A stretch of 64,000 nucleotides of DNA, from positions 118,165,405 through 118,229,404 of the forward strand of contig OY726559.1 in the NCBI GenBank assembly GCA_963383645.1, written 5' to 3'. The position numbers and the translations under genes were made by a program. Under the pieces are notes generated by a model. It did not search any database and was not told the DNA's origin. It saw only the letters and a list, made by a program, of their open reading frames with translations. The DNA is from Muscardinus avellanarius. Its lineage: Eukaryota; Chordata; Mammalia; Rodentia; Gliridae. Shown here piece after piece: positions 1 to 11,466 of the stretch; within the stretch, counting starts at the first letter, position 1; every line of letters begins with the position of its first letter.

Positions 1-565
1 ACAGCTACCGTGAGGAAATGTCCATGTTGGGCATGATGGCCTGCGCGTATAATCCAGCTACCAGGGAAGAGTAGCCCAGGAAGATGGCTTGAACCTAGGA
101 GTTTGTGGTCAACAACCTAGAGAGACCCTGTGTCAAAGAAAAAATAACCAAGGCCGGGCGTGGTGGCGCACGCTTGTCATCCCCGCGCTTGGGAGGCTGA
201 GACAGGAGGATCGCACGGGTTCGAAGCCAGCCTCAGCTACTTAGTGAGACCCTGTTTCCAAATAAAATATAAAAAAGGTCTGGGAGTATAGCCCGGAGGT
301 AGAAAGCCTCTGGGTTCCACCCCCAGTACCACCAAAAAAAAAAAAAAAAAAAAAAAAGAAAACAAATATAACTCAGAGGTAGGAAATCACTGGGTTCTAT
401 CCCCAGTACCACAAAGAATGAGAGAGAGAGAGATGGAAGAAGAAGGAGGAGGAGGAGGAGGGAAGGAGGAAGGGAAGAAGGGAGGGAAAGAGGGAGGTGT
501 AACCCCAGTACTTGAGATCAGGAGGATGGGAAGATTGCAGGTTCAACTTCCCTGAGTTCAAACCC

Positions 566-625
<60 letters not shown>

Positions 626-1436
626 AAAGGAAAACAGCCAGGTGTGGTGTCCCGCCTATCCCAGTACTTGGGAGGCTGAGACCAAAGATCACAGGTTCAA
701 GGACAACCTCAGCAGGGTGTGGTGGGGCTGCCTTCCCAGTACTTGAGAGGCTAAGACAGGAGGATCTTGGTTCCTAGACAGTCTCAGCTACTTAGTGAGG
801 CCCTCTGCAATTTAATGAGACTGTTTCCAAATAAAGACTAAAAAATCGGGCTGGGGGTGTAGTTCGGAGGTAGAATGCCCCTGGGTTCCATCCCCAGTAC
901 AAAAAAAAAAAAAAAAAAAAGGAACAGCCACAGCAATTTAGTGATGCTCTCAGCAACTTATACCTTGTTTCCAAATTTTAAAAAAAGGGCTGGGGTTGTA
1001 GCTCAGTGGTAGAATGCCCCTGGGTTCCATCCCCAGTACCATTAAAAAGAAAAAAAAAAAAAAAAAAAAGAGCTGGGTATGATGGCGCACGCTTGTAATC
1101 CCAGCACTTGGGAGGCTGAGACAGGAGGATCATGGTTCGCAGACAGCCTGGGTTACTTAGTGAGACCCTTTGCAACTCAGTGAGACCCTGTTTCAAAATA
1201 AAGAATTAAAAATAGGGCTGGGGGTGTATCTCAGAGGTAGAATGCCCCTGGGTTCCATCCCCAGTACTGCAAAAGAAGAAGAAGAAGAAGAAGAAGAAGA
1301 AGAAGAAGAAGAAGAAGAAGAAGAAGAAGAAGAAGAAGAAAAAGAAAACTTCCCAGACACATTGGCAGTGTTGCTTAGTGGTAAAAGACTTGCCTGACAT
1401 ATACAAAATCCCCAGCACTACAAAAACAAAAGTCCC
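1..1436 (+). mobile_element. SINE tract, mainly + oriented dimeric B1-dID copies
   Basis: Copies at about 28-142 (left half), 153-357 (full dimer), 365-412 (right half), 639-708, 713-920, 922-1068 and 1071-1270; an ID-like fragment at about 1352-1430. Simple repeats: GA-rich 420-495, (GAAA)n 566-627, (GAA)n 1270-1340. The full copies start GCCGGGCGTGGTGG and end ATCCCCAGTACC plus A-tail. Confidence 0.85.
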
Positions 1437-1780
1437 CAAATGCCCTCGGAGTCCTCTGGTGGAGAACTGCTCACTGAAGGAAGGGGCTCTGGTAACTCAT
1501 TCCGCAGCCCGCTCATCTGGCACCTTGTGCCTGGCTTCTCCTCCCCGCCTTTTCTTCTGGGGCTGCCACACTTCCATCAGATGGGATCCTCCAAGCTCCC
1601 TCTACCCTTAGTGGCCCCGAAAGAGACACCTGGGGTGAAAATAGGAAGCAAAACCCTTCCCCTCTTGCAACATGGGGATCCCCCAGTTGGATAGGAATTT
1701 ACATAACTGGTAAAAATAAGACAAACTGCACAGGGCTTAGGTTTTAACTGTGATGGCTAGGAACCGGGTCTTAGGCCCCT
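1437..1780. other. Unique sequence, nothing recognised
   Basis: Non-repetitive sequence between SINE tracts. Short open frames exist but have no family signature. Confidence 0.6.
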
Positions 1781-1781
1781 T

Positions 1782-2180
1782 CTGGGCTGGGGTAGAGACA
1801 GCTCAGTGATAGGACAGGTGTGAGGCCCTGGGCTCCATCCCCAGCTCTGGAAAGAAGAGAAAGAAAAGAAAAGAAAAGAAAGAAAAGAAGAGAAAAGAAG
1901 GAAAGAAAGAAAGAAAAGAAGGAAAGAAAGGAGGGAGGGAGGGAGGGAGGGAAAAGAAAAGAAAAGTAAGGCCCCGGCCAAGCATGGTGGCTCACGCCTA
2001 TAACCCCAGTTACTCAAGATGCTGAGACAGATGGAACACAGGTCAAGGCCAACATGTGGTAACTGAGTCAGACCCTGTTTCAAAAAAGTTTTTTTTTAGT
2101 AGGGCAGGAGGTTTAGCTCAGAGAGAGGAGATCTGGGTTTAATCCTTAGTTCCACAAAAAAAGAAGAAGAAGAAGAAGAA
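1782..2180 (+). mobile_element. SINE copies with a GA-rich tail
   Basis: ID-like right half at 1782-1850, an expanded GAAA/GGGA tail at 1850-1965, then a dimer at about 1977-2180 ending in (GAA)n. Confidence 0.8.
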
Positions 2181-2405
2181 GCCCTTTCCTACCATGAGGG
2201 TGTGCTGGAGGGGCTGAGAGGCCGAGCCGAGGGACTGAGGGACTCTCTGCCTTTGCTGCACGGCTTCCCCATGACCCGCTGGTCCCCTCCTCCCCCAGCC
2301 TCTGCTCATCCTCCCCAGAGCCTAAATCTAGACACCGTAAACTGTGTTGCCATGGAAAGACAGAAAACAGATTGTTGCTATGTAGACTTGTTTAAACACA
2401 TGTCT
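2181..2405. other. Unique island, nothing recognised
   Basis: GC-moderate unique sequence with no convincing gene, splice or repeat signature. Confidence 0.5.
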
Positions 2406-2409
2406 AAAC

Positions 2410-3024
2410 TGGGCGTGGTGGCGCACAATTGCAATCCCAGTACTTGGGAGGCTGAGATAGGAGATTTCACAGGTTGGAGGACGGCCTTGGCAACCTGGTG
2501 AGAACCTATTTCACAAACAAATAATCACAAGGACTGTGAAACCCAGCTTGGTGGCACATGCTTGTAATCCCAGCATTCAGGAGGCGGAGACCAGAGGATC
2601 GTGGTTTGTGACCAACCTCAGCTACTTAGTGAGGCCCCCTGCAACTCAGTGAGACCCTGTTTCAAAATAAAGAATAAAAAATAGGGCAAAGGGTGTAACT
2701 TGGAGGTAGAATGCCCCTAGGTTCCATCCCAGACCCACAAAAAAATATATATATATTATTTCCTATCAAGAATGGTATATTTTGAGATCCTCCATTTCTT
2801 CATTAATGAATGGAGATTATGCTTTTAAATTTTTAATCATTCATGCCAGGCATGGTTGCGCACTCTTGTAATCCCTGTGCTTGGGAGGTGAAGACAGGAG
2901 GATCCCGCAGGTTCGAAGCCAGCCTTGCTGGCTTAAGAGACCCTGTTTCCAAATAAAAATATAAAATAGGTCTGGGAGTGTAGCCTGAAGGTAAAAGGGT
3001 TTCCAGGAACCCCAGTACCACATA

Positions 3025-3076
<52 letters not shown>

Positions 3077-3624
3077 GGGCTGGAATGTAGCGTGAACGTA
3101 GAATGCCCTTGGGTTCCGTCCCCAATACTTCATAAAAATTAATAAATGAAAAATAAAATAAAATATAATAGGGCTGGGGTATAGCTCAGAAGTAGAAAGA
3201 CTCTTTGTTCAATCCCAGTAACACACACACACACACACACACACAGAGAAAAAAAAACATCTAGTATTTTTTTCTTTCTTTTTTTTGGGGGGTCTGGGGA
3301 TGGAACCCAGGGGCATTGGACACCGAGCTACACCCCCTAACCTATTTTTTATTCTTTTTTTTTTTTTGTGTGTGTGTGTGTCTGGGGATGGAACCCAAGG
3401 TCATTTGACCCTCGAACTACAGCCCCTGCCCTATTTTTTATTCTTTATTTTGAAACCGGGTCTCACTGAGTTGCAGAGGGCCTCGCTAAGTAGCTGAGGC
3501 TGTCCAGCCTCCCAAATGCTGGGATAATAATTGTGCGCCACCATACTCGGCTCTATTTTTTTTTTTTTTTTGGTGGTACTGGGGGTGGAACCCAGAGGCT
3601 TTCTACCTCCAGGCTATACTCCCA

Positions 3625-3687
<63 letters not shown>

Positions 3688-3971
3688 CAGGGTCTCACTA
3701 AGTTGCTGAGATCCTCACTAAGTAGCTGAGGCTAGCTTCGAACCCGTGCGATCCTCCTGTTTCAGCCTCCCAAGCGCGGGGATTACAAGCGTGCGCCACC
3801 ACGCCCGGCTCCGGCTCTATTTTTTATTCTTTATTTGGAAACAGGGTCTCACTAAGTTGCGGAGGGCCTCACTAAATAGCTGAGGCTGTCTGGGAACAGC
3901 GATCCTCAGGTCTCAGCCTCTAGAATGCTGGGATTACAAGTGTGTACCACCACGCCTGCCTTAGTATTTTC

Positions 3972-4018
<47 letters not shown>

Positions 4019-4669
4019 TTTTTGTGTGTGTGGTACTGGGGGTGGAACCCAGAGGCTTTTCTACCTCCAGGCTATCCTCCCATACCTATTTTTATACTTT
4101 ATTTGGAAACAGGGTCTCACTAAGTTGCTGAGAGCTTCACTAAGTAGCTGAGGCTGGTTTCGAACCTGTGTGATCCTCCTGTTTCAGCCTCCCAAGTGCT
4201 GGGATTACAAGTGTGCACCACCACGTCCGGCTCTTATTTATTTATTTTGGTGGTACTGGGGGTGGAACCCAGGGGCTTTCTAACTCTGAGCTAAACTCCC
4301 AGACCTATTTTATACTTTATTGGAAACAGGGTCTCACTAAATTGCTGCGCAGTCCTCCTGTCTCAGCCTCCCAAGCGCAGGGATTATGAGCATGTTCCAC
4401 CATTCCACCATGCCTGGCCTGGTTTAGTATCTTCTTTTTTTTTTTTTTTTTTTCAGGTCTGGGGATGGAACCCAAGGGCATTCTACCTCTGAGCTACACC
4501 CTCTGCCCTATTTTTTTATTCTTTATTTTGAAACAGGGTCTCACTGAGTTGCGGAGGGCCTCACTAAGTAGCTGAGGCTGGCTGCGAACCGCAATCCTCA
4601 GGTCTCAGCCTCTCAAATGCTGGGATTACAAGCGTGCGCCACCACGCCCGGCTTGGTTTAGTATCTTCT
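2410..4669. mobile_element. SINE tract, changing from + to - orientation near 3250
   Basis: + copies at 2410-2530, 2545-2760, 2845-3020 and right halves at 3081-3130 and 3165-3220. - copies at about 3280-3552, 3560-3812, 3815-3958, 4020-4233, 4245-4420 and 4436-4654. The last has a perfect 15-bp target duplication, GGTTTAGTATCTTCT (4421-4435 and 4655-4669). Simple repeats: (GAAA)n 3025-3075, (CA)n 3221-3244, (TA)n 3630-3666, (TTTA)n 3968-4021. Confidence 0.85.
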
Positions 4670-4866
4670 AATCTCAGACTGAATGCAGATAATTCAACGC
4701 CTGGAAATGAGGATTAGTTCGTGGAGTGCACTGTTCTTCAGCAAGTCAAAGTCCCTGCACATGGAGGAAACAGAAAGAAGAAAACTTGAAACACCTGGCC
4801 CTTCACCTGTTCTTCTCCTGTGAGTTACATAATACTACCCTCTTTTTACAGGTTACTAAAAACACA
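4670..4866. other. Unique island, nothing recognised
   Basis: About 200 bp of non-repetitive sequence between SINE tracts; no gene signature. Confidence 0.5.
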
Positions 4867-6409
4867 GTTAGGCAGGCATGGTGACACACGCCTATAATCC
4901 AGTGTTTTGTTTTGTGGTGCTGAGGATTGAACTTGGTCATTCCATCTCTGAATTACACTGCAGACCTATATTATTTATAATTTTTTTTTTATGAACAGAG
5001 TCTCACTTAATTGCTGAGGAAGTCTTGGAACATGTGACCCTCCTGTCTCTGCCTCCCAACTGCTGGGATTACAGGCAAATCCCACCTCACCCGGCGCTAA
5101 TCTCAATATTCCAGAGGATGAGACAGGAAGATCACGGGTTCCAGGACAGCTTCAGCAATTTATTTATTTATTTATTTTATTTTTTGCGGGTCTGGGGATG
5201 GAACCCAGGGGCATTCGACCTCCGAGCTACACCCCCTGCCCTATTTTTTATTCTTTATTTTGAAACCGGGTCTCACTGAGATGCAGAGGGCCTCACTAGG
5301 TAGCTGAGGTTGTCCGTGAACCGCGATCCTCCGGTCTCAGCCTCCCGAATGCTGGGATTACAAGAATGCTGGGATTACAAGCGTGCGCCACCACGCCCGG
5401 CTTCAGCTTCAGCAATTTAGAGAGATCTTTAGGAACTTAGTGAGACCCTATTTACAAATATAAAATAAAAGGGCTACCTCAGAGGTAGAATGTTCCTGCT
5501 GGGCTCAATCCCCAGAACAAAGCAAACAAACAAAACAAACAAACAAACAACCCTTTTTTATTGAAAAGCCAGGTGTGGTGGTGCACACTTGTAATCTCAA
5601 CATTTGGGAGACTGAGACAGGAGGATGACAGTTGGCAGGCAGTCTCAACTACTTAGTGAAGCCCTTTGCACCAGAGACCCTGTTTCAAATGAAAAATAAA
5701 AAAATAGGGCTGGGGTGTAGCTCGGAGGTAGAATGCCCCTGGGTTCCATCCCCAGTACTGAAAAAAAAAAAAGTACTAGAAAAGCCGAGTATGGTAACAC
5801 ACACTTGTTATCCCAGTACTTGGGAGGCTGAGACAGGAGAATCATAGGTTCACAGCCAGCCTGAGCAAGTAGTGAGGCTATCATCAACCTAGTGAGACCC
5901 TGTTTCAAATAAAGAGTAAATATAGGTCCTGGAGTGTAGAACATCCTTGAGTTCAATCCCCAGGGCCACCAAAAAAATAAAATAAAATAAATAAAAACAA
6001 GGCAGGTGTGGTGGCGCACACTTGTAATCCTAGCTCTTGGGAGGCTGAGACAGGAGGATCACACAGGTTCAAAGCCAGCCTCAGCCGGGCGTGGTGGCAC
6101 ACGCTTGTAATCCCCGCGCTTGGGAGGTGGAGACAGGAGGATAGCGCAGGTTCGAAGCCAGCTGCGCTGGCTTAAGAGACCCTGTTTCCAAATAAAAAAA
6201 AGTATAAAAATAAAAGCCAGCCTCAGTAACTTAGTGAGACCCTGTTTGAAATAAAGTGTAAAATAGGTCTGGGAGTGTAGCCCGGAGGTAGAAAAGTCCT
6301 GGGTTCCACTCCCAGTACCACCAAAATAAAATAAAATAATAATAAAGAATAAAAAATAGGACTAGGGTGTAGCTCAGAGGTAGAATGCCCCTGGGTTCCA
6401 TCCCCAGAC

Positions 6410-6440
<31 letters not shown>

Positions 6441-7976
6441 GATAAGGCCATTATATACCTTTTTTTCATGGTAACGGGAATTAAATTCAGGGGCATTCTA
6501 CCTCCAAAATTGTCCTGGAACCTGGCACCTTGAACCTGGGATTCTCCTGTCTCAGCCTCCCACTTACTGGGCTAACAGGCATATTTTATTTTATTTATTT
6601 ATTTTTTGGTGGTACTGGGGGTGGAACCCAGAGGCTTTCTACCTCCGGGCTACACTCCCAGACCTTTTTTAATATTTTATTTGGAGACAGGGTCTCACTA
6701 AGCTGCTGAGAGCCTCACTAAGTAGCTGAGGCTGGCTTCGAACCTGTGTGATCCTCCTGTCTCAGCCTCCCAAGCGCGGGGATTACAAGGGTGCACCACC
6801 AGGCCTGGCCTAACAGGCATATTTTATAAAATTTTAATGAGGCTCAAAAAAGGTTTCATTGTTGCTGCTCCTGTTTTTGCACTACTGGAGACTGAATGAG
6901 GGGTACTTTATTATGGTATCACTCCAGCTACTCCCCCCACCCCCGAGTCTGGGGATGGAACCCAGGGGCATTTGACTTCTGAGCTACACCCTCTGCCCTA
7001 TTTTTTATTCTTTATTTTGAAACAGGGTTTCACTAGTTGCAGAGGGCCTCACTAAGTAGCTGAGGCTGTCCAAGAACTGTGATCCTCTGGTCTCAGCCTC
7101 CGGAATGCTGGGATTACAAACTTGAGCCACCACACCCAGCTCCAGCTACTTTTTTTTTTTTTTTTTTTTTTGGCAGGTCTGGGGATGGAACCCAGAGGCA
7201 TTTGACCTCCAAGCTACACCCCCTGCCCAATGTTTTATTCTTTATTTTGAAACAGGGTCTCACTGAGTTGCAGAGGGCCTCACTAAGTAGCTGAGGCTGT
7301 CCTCAAACCCTCAGTCCTCCTGTCTCCCAAGTACTGGGATTACAGGCATGCATCACACATCCTGCCTTTTTACTCTTTAATTTGAGACAAAGTCTCACAA
7401 AATTGCCCAGGCTGCCCATGAATTTGTGAACCTTCTGCCTCAGCCTCTCATGTAGCTACCAGGAAACCTGGCAGAAAATAAAATGTATCTATGATTACTT
7501 GGGTAAAGACACATCCTAAAGTCTATGGCTAGCTGGGCATGGTGGCACACACTTAGAATCCCAGCGCTTGGGAGGCTGAGCAGGAGAATCGCGCAGGTTC
7601 GAAGCCAGCCTCAGCTACTTAGTGAGGCTCTCGGCAACTAAGTGAGACCCTGTTTCCAAATAAAATATAAAATAGGTTGCCGGGCGTGGTGGCGCACGCT
7701 TGTAATCCCCGCTCTTGGGAGGCTGAGACAAGAGGATCGCGTGGGTTCGAAGCCAGCCTCAGTTATTAGTGAGGCTTTCAGCAACTAGTGAGACCCTGTT
7801 TCCAAATAAAATATTTTTAAAAAGGGTCTGGGAGTATAGCCCGGAGGTAGAAAGCCTCTGGGTTCCACCCCCAGTATCACCAAAAATAAAAAAATAAAAA
7901 ATAAATTTAAAAAATTTAAAAAGAGGTCTGAGAGTGTAGCCCGGAGGTAGAAAGCCCCTGGGATCCATCCCCAGTA

Positions 7977-8022
<46 letters not shown>
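4867..8022. mobile_element. SINE tract with nested insertions
   Basis: Includes a - dimer at 5161-5403 flanked by CAGCTTCAGCAATTTA (5145-5160, 5404-5419), + copies at about 5569-5772, 5785-5975 and 6001-6080, a left-half-only insertion at 6085-6212, - copies at about 6590-6810, 6935-7142 and 7150-7375, and + copies at about 7530-7980, one inside another. Ends in (CA)n at 7978-8021. Confidence 0.82.
6085..6212 (+). mobile_element. Left-monomer-only SINE insertion with target duplication
   Basis: A 128-bp copy of the B1-like left half and A-rich linker only, flanked by a perfect 14-bp duplication, AAAGCCAGCCTCAG (6071-6084 and 6213-6226). It has no ID-like half, so it is a complete insertion of a monomer, placed inside an older dimeric copy. 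Confidence 0.8.
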
Positions 8023-8025
<3 letters not shown>

Positions 8026-8320
8026 CCGTGGTTATTCCCCCAAATTAATTGCAGCGTACACTTTAATAGAGATCTGGGTTTAGAGCCAAAAGGAGTCCTG
8101 ATTCACCCCACTCTCGCGCAATGGATTTCTTTTAGTGAGCTCTAGGCCTTGTCTTGTGTTCTTTTACCACTAAAGGAGAACACGGGAGTTAACGCCATAC
8201 CAACTAGATGACTCTGTGACTCGGCCTGTGGGGGATGACCACATCACATGGAGTCCAGATAAGCAACCAGGACGTAAAGATTGATAAGGGAGATTATGGG
8301 CTTTTGTTTGTTGTGGTACT
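8023..8320. other. Unique island, nothing recognised
   Basis: About 300 bp of AT-moderate unique sequence between SINE tracts. No gene, splice or repeat signature seen. Confidence 0.5.
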
Positions 8321-8379
8321 AGGTATTAAACATAGGGACATTCAACCTTACAACTACAACTTTAATTCTTTTTTTATAT

Positions 8380-8410
<31 letters not shown>

Positions 8411-10296
8411 TTGCAGTTCTGGGGCTGGAACCCAGAGGCATTTGACCTCTGAGCTACATCCCCTGCCCTATTTTTTAATCTTTATTTTGAAACAGGGTCT
8501 CACTAAGTTGCGGAGGGCCTGCTAAGCAGCTGAGGCTGTCCGTGAACCGCCATCCTCTGGTCTCCTGAATGCTAAGCGTGAGCCATCACGCCCGGCCTTT
8601 TTATTTTGAAACAGGGTCTCCCAAAGATGCTGTGGGTCACGCTAAATTGTGGAGACTGGTCTCAAACCTGTGATCCTCCTGTCTCAGCCTCCCAAGTACC
8701 GGGGTTACAGATATATAACAACATACCCAGCTGGGAGATTGTTTTATATGTAAAATTTTTATTTGTTTTTTGGTGGTATTGGAGATTGAATCTGGGCCTT
8801 AGACAGGGTAGGCAAGCACTCTACCACTGAGTTCCACTCTAGACCTTTTTCATTTACTTATAGCCACCACAACTGGATACATATGAAATTTCCCTTGTAA
8901 TCCCAGCACTTGGGAGGCTGAGACAGGAGGATTGTGGTTCACGGACAGCCTCAGCTACTTAGTGAGGTCCTTTGCAACTCAGTGAGACTCTGTTTCAAAA
9001 TAAAGAATAAAAAATAGGGCTGGCATGTCACATCCCTAGTATCACACACACAAAAAAATTAGATGTTCAACTGGGATACCAAGACATCAATATCACATAT
9101 GAAATTTGAAAGGGGAAAAAGCAGCCGGGCGTGGTGCTCACGCTTGTAATCCCCGCGCTTGGGAGGCAGAGACAGGAGGATCGCGCAGGTTCGAAGCCAG
9201 CCACGCGCACTGGCTTAGGAGACCCTGTTTCCAAATAAAAATGTAAAAATAGGTCTGGGAGTGTAGCCCGGAAGTAGAAGGGCTTCCAGGAACCCCAGTA
9301 CCACCAAAAAAAAAAAAAAAAAAAAAAAAGGGGAGAAATTCAAGGTTTTAAAAGAAATTACCAAGGAACAGATCCACAACTGTTGAACAGTTGAACCTCA
9401 TTTATTAAAAAATGTGAAGTACATTGGGCATGGTTGCACAGACCTGTAATCCTAGTACTTGGGAGGCTGAGACAGGAGGATAAAGGCTGAAGGGCAGCCT
9501 CAGCCCATAGTGAGACTCTCAGCAACCTAGCAAGACCTTGTTTCCAAAACAATAAAATAAAATATAAAAGGTTTGGGGGTATAGCTTGGAGGTAGAACAC
9601 CCCTGCTTTCATCCCCAATATCATATACACCTAACACACACAAAAAGAAGTTGCTGGACATGGTGGCACATACTTGTAATCCTAGTACTTGGGAGGCTTA
9701 AACAGGAGGATCATAGGTTTGAGACCAGTCTCAGCAATTTAGTGAGATTCAGCAACCTAGTTAGATTAAATAAAAAAAAAGCTGGGCGTGGTGGTGCACA
9801 CTTGTAATCCCAGCATTTGGGAGGCTGACACCAGAGGATCATGGTTCGCGGACAGCCTCAGCTACTTAATGAGGCCCTCTGCAACTCAGTGAGACCCTGT
9901 TTCAAAATAAAGAATGAAAAATAGGGCAGGGGGTATAGCTTGGAGGTCGAATGCCCCTGAGTTCCATCCCAGACCCGCAAAGGTGGATGTATTTAGTGAT
10001 ATATTTTAGAATCAAGAGCTGTGTTGCCGGCATGGACACATACACCTGCGATCCCGGCTACTCCAGACGCTGACGTAGATGGATCCCAAAGCTGTTTCTT
10101 TTCTTTTTTTGTGTGTGCTGGGCATTGAACCCAGGGCATTCGACCTCTGAGCTATACCCAAGCCTTGCTTTGTTTTCTATTTCTCACTACATTGCCGAGA
10201 GCCTAAGTACTGAGACTGGTTTTGAAATTGCAATTATCCTGTCTCAGCCTCCCAAGTACTGGGATTACAGCTATGTGCCACCAGGTCCGGCTTTCT

Positions 10297-10327
<31 letters not shown>

Positions 10328-11022
10328 GGTGGTACTGGGGTTCCTGGAAGCCCTTCTACCTCCGGGCTACACTCCCAGACCTATTTTATACTTTTTATTT
10401 GGAAACAGGGTCTCCTAAGCCAGCACGCACGGCTGGCTTCGAACCTGCGCGATCCTCCTGTCTCTGCCTCCCAAGCGCGGGGATTACAAGCGTGCGCCAC
10501 CACGCCCGGCTCTAGATTTTTAAAACAAGCCACGAGCGGAGGACGTGCCTGTAATGCAGCTACTTGGGAGGCTGAGGCCCTGCCTTAAGATAAACTATCT
10601 TGCCGGGCGTGGTGGCACACGCTTGTAATCCCCGCGCTTGGGAGGCAGAGACAGGAGGATCGCGCAGGTTCGAAGCCAGCCACGCTCGCTGGCTTAGGAG
10701 ACCCTGTTTCCAAATAAAAATGTTAAAATAGGTCTGGGAGTGTAGCCCGGAGGTAGAAGGGCTTCCAGGAACCCCAGTACCACCAAAAAAAAAAAAAAAA
10801 AGATAAACTATCTTAATGATAATGCGATTGCCTAACATGCACAAGGCTGGGTTCCAACCGCAGTACAGGAAAAAAAAGAAAAAAGAAAAAGGAAAGAAAA
10901 GTATCGCATTCTATGACTGTATCATGGTTTAACCATTCTGTTTTTTTGTTTGTTGGTTTTTTGTTTTGCAGTACTCGGGAAGGAACTCAGGGGCATTCTA
11001 CTTCCAAGCTATGGCCCCAACC

Positions 11023-11061
<39 letters not shown>

Positions 11062-11380
11062 TATTTTGCAGTACTGGGAATAAAACCCAGGGGCATTCTA
11101 CCTCTGAGCTACACCCCCAGCCTTATTTTTTATTTTTTTATTTTGAAACAGGGTCTCACTGAGTTGCAAAGGGCCTAAGTAGCTGAGGTTGTCCTCGAAC
11201 CATGATCCTCTGGTCTCAGCCTCCCAAATGCTGGGATTACAAGCGTGCGCCATCACGCCCGGCATTAACCATTTTGTTTTGAGACAAAGAGAATGTTCCC
11301 TTTTACCTTCTCTTATCATAATGTTTCAGTGAAATGTCTTTAAATATCTTAATGTGCTATGGGAGCATTTATCGCGTGTG

Positions 11381-11466
<86 letters not shown>

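Noticed and set aside
1206..1439. Frames with poly-Glu, poly-Phe, poly-Leu, poly-Val/Cys or YLFI repeats here and elsewhere
   Set aside because: They translate microsatellites ((GAA)n, T-runs, (TG)n, (TTTA)n) inside SINE tails.
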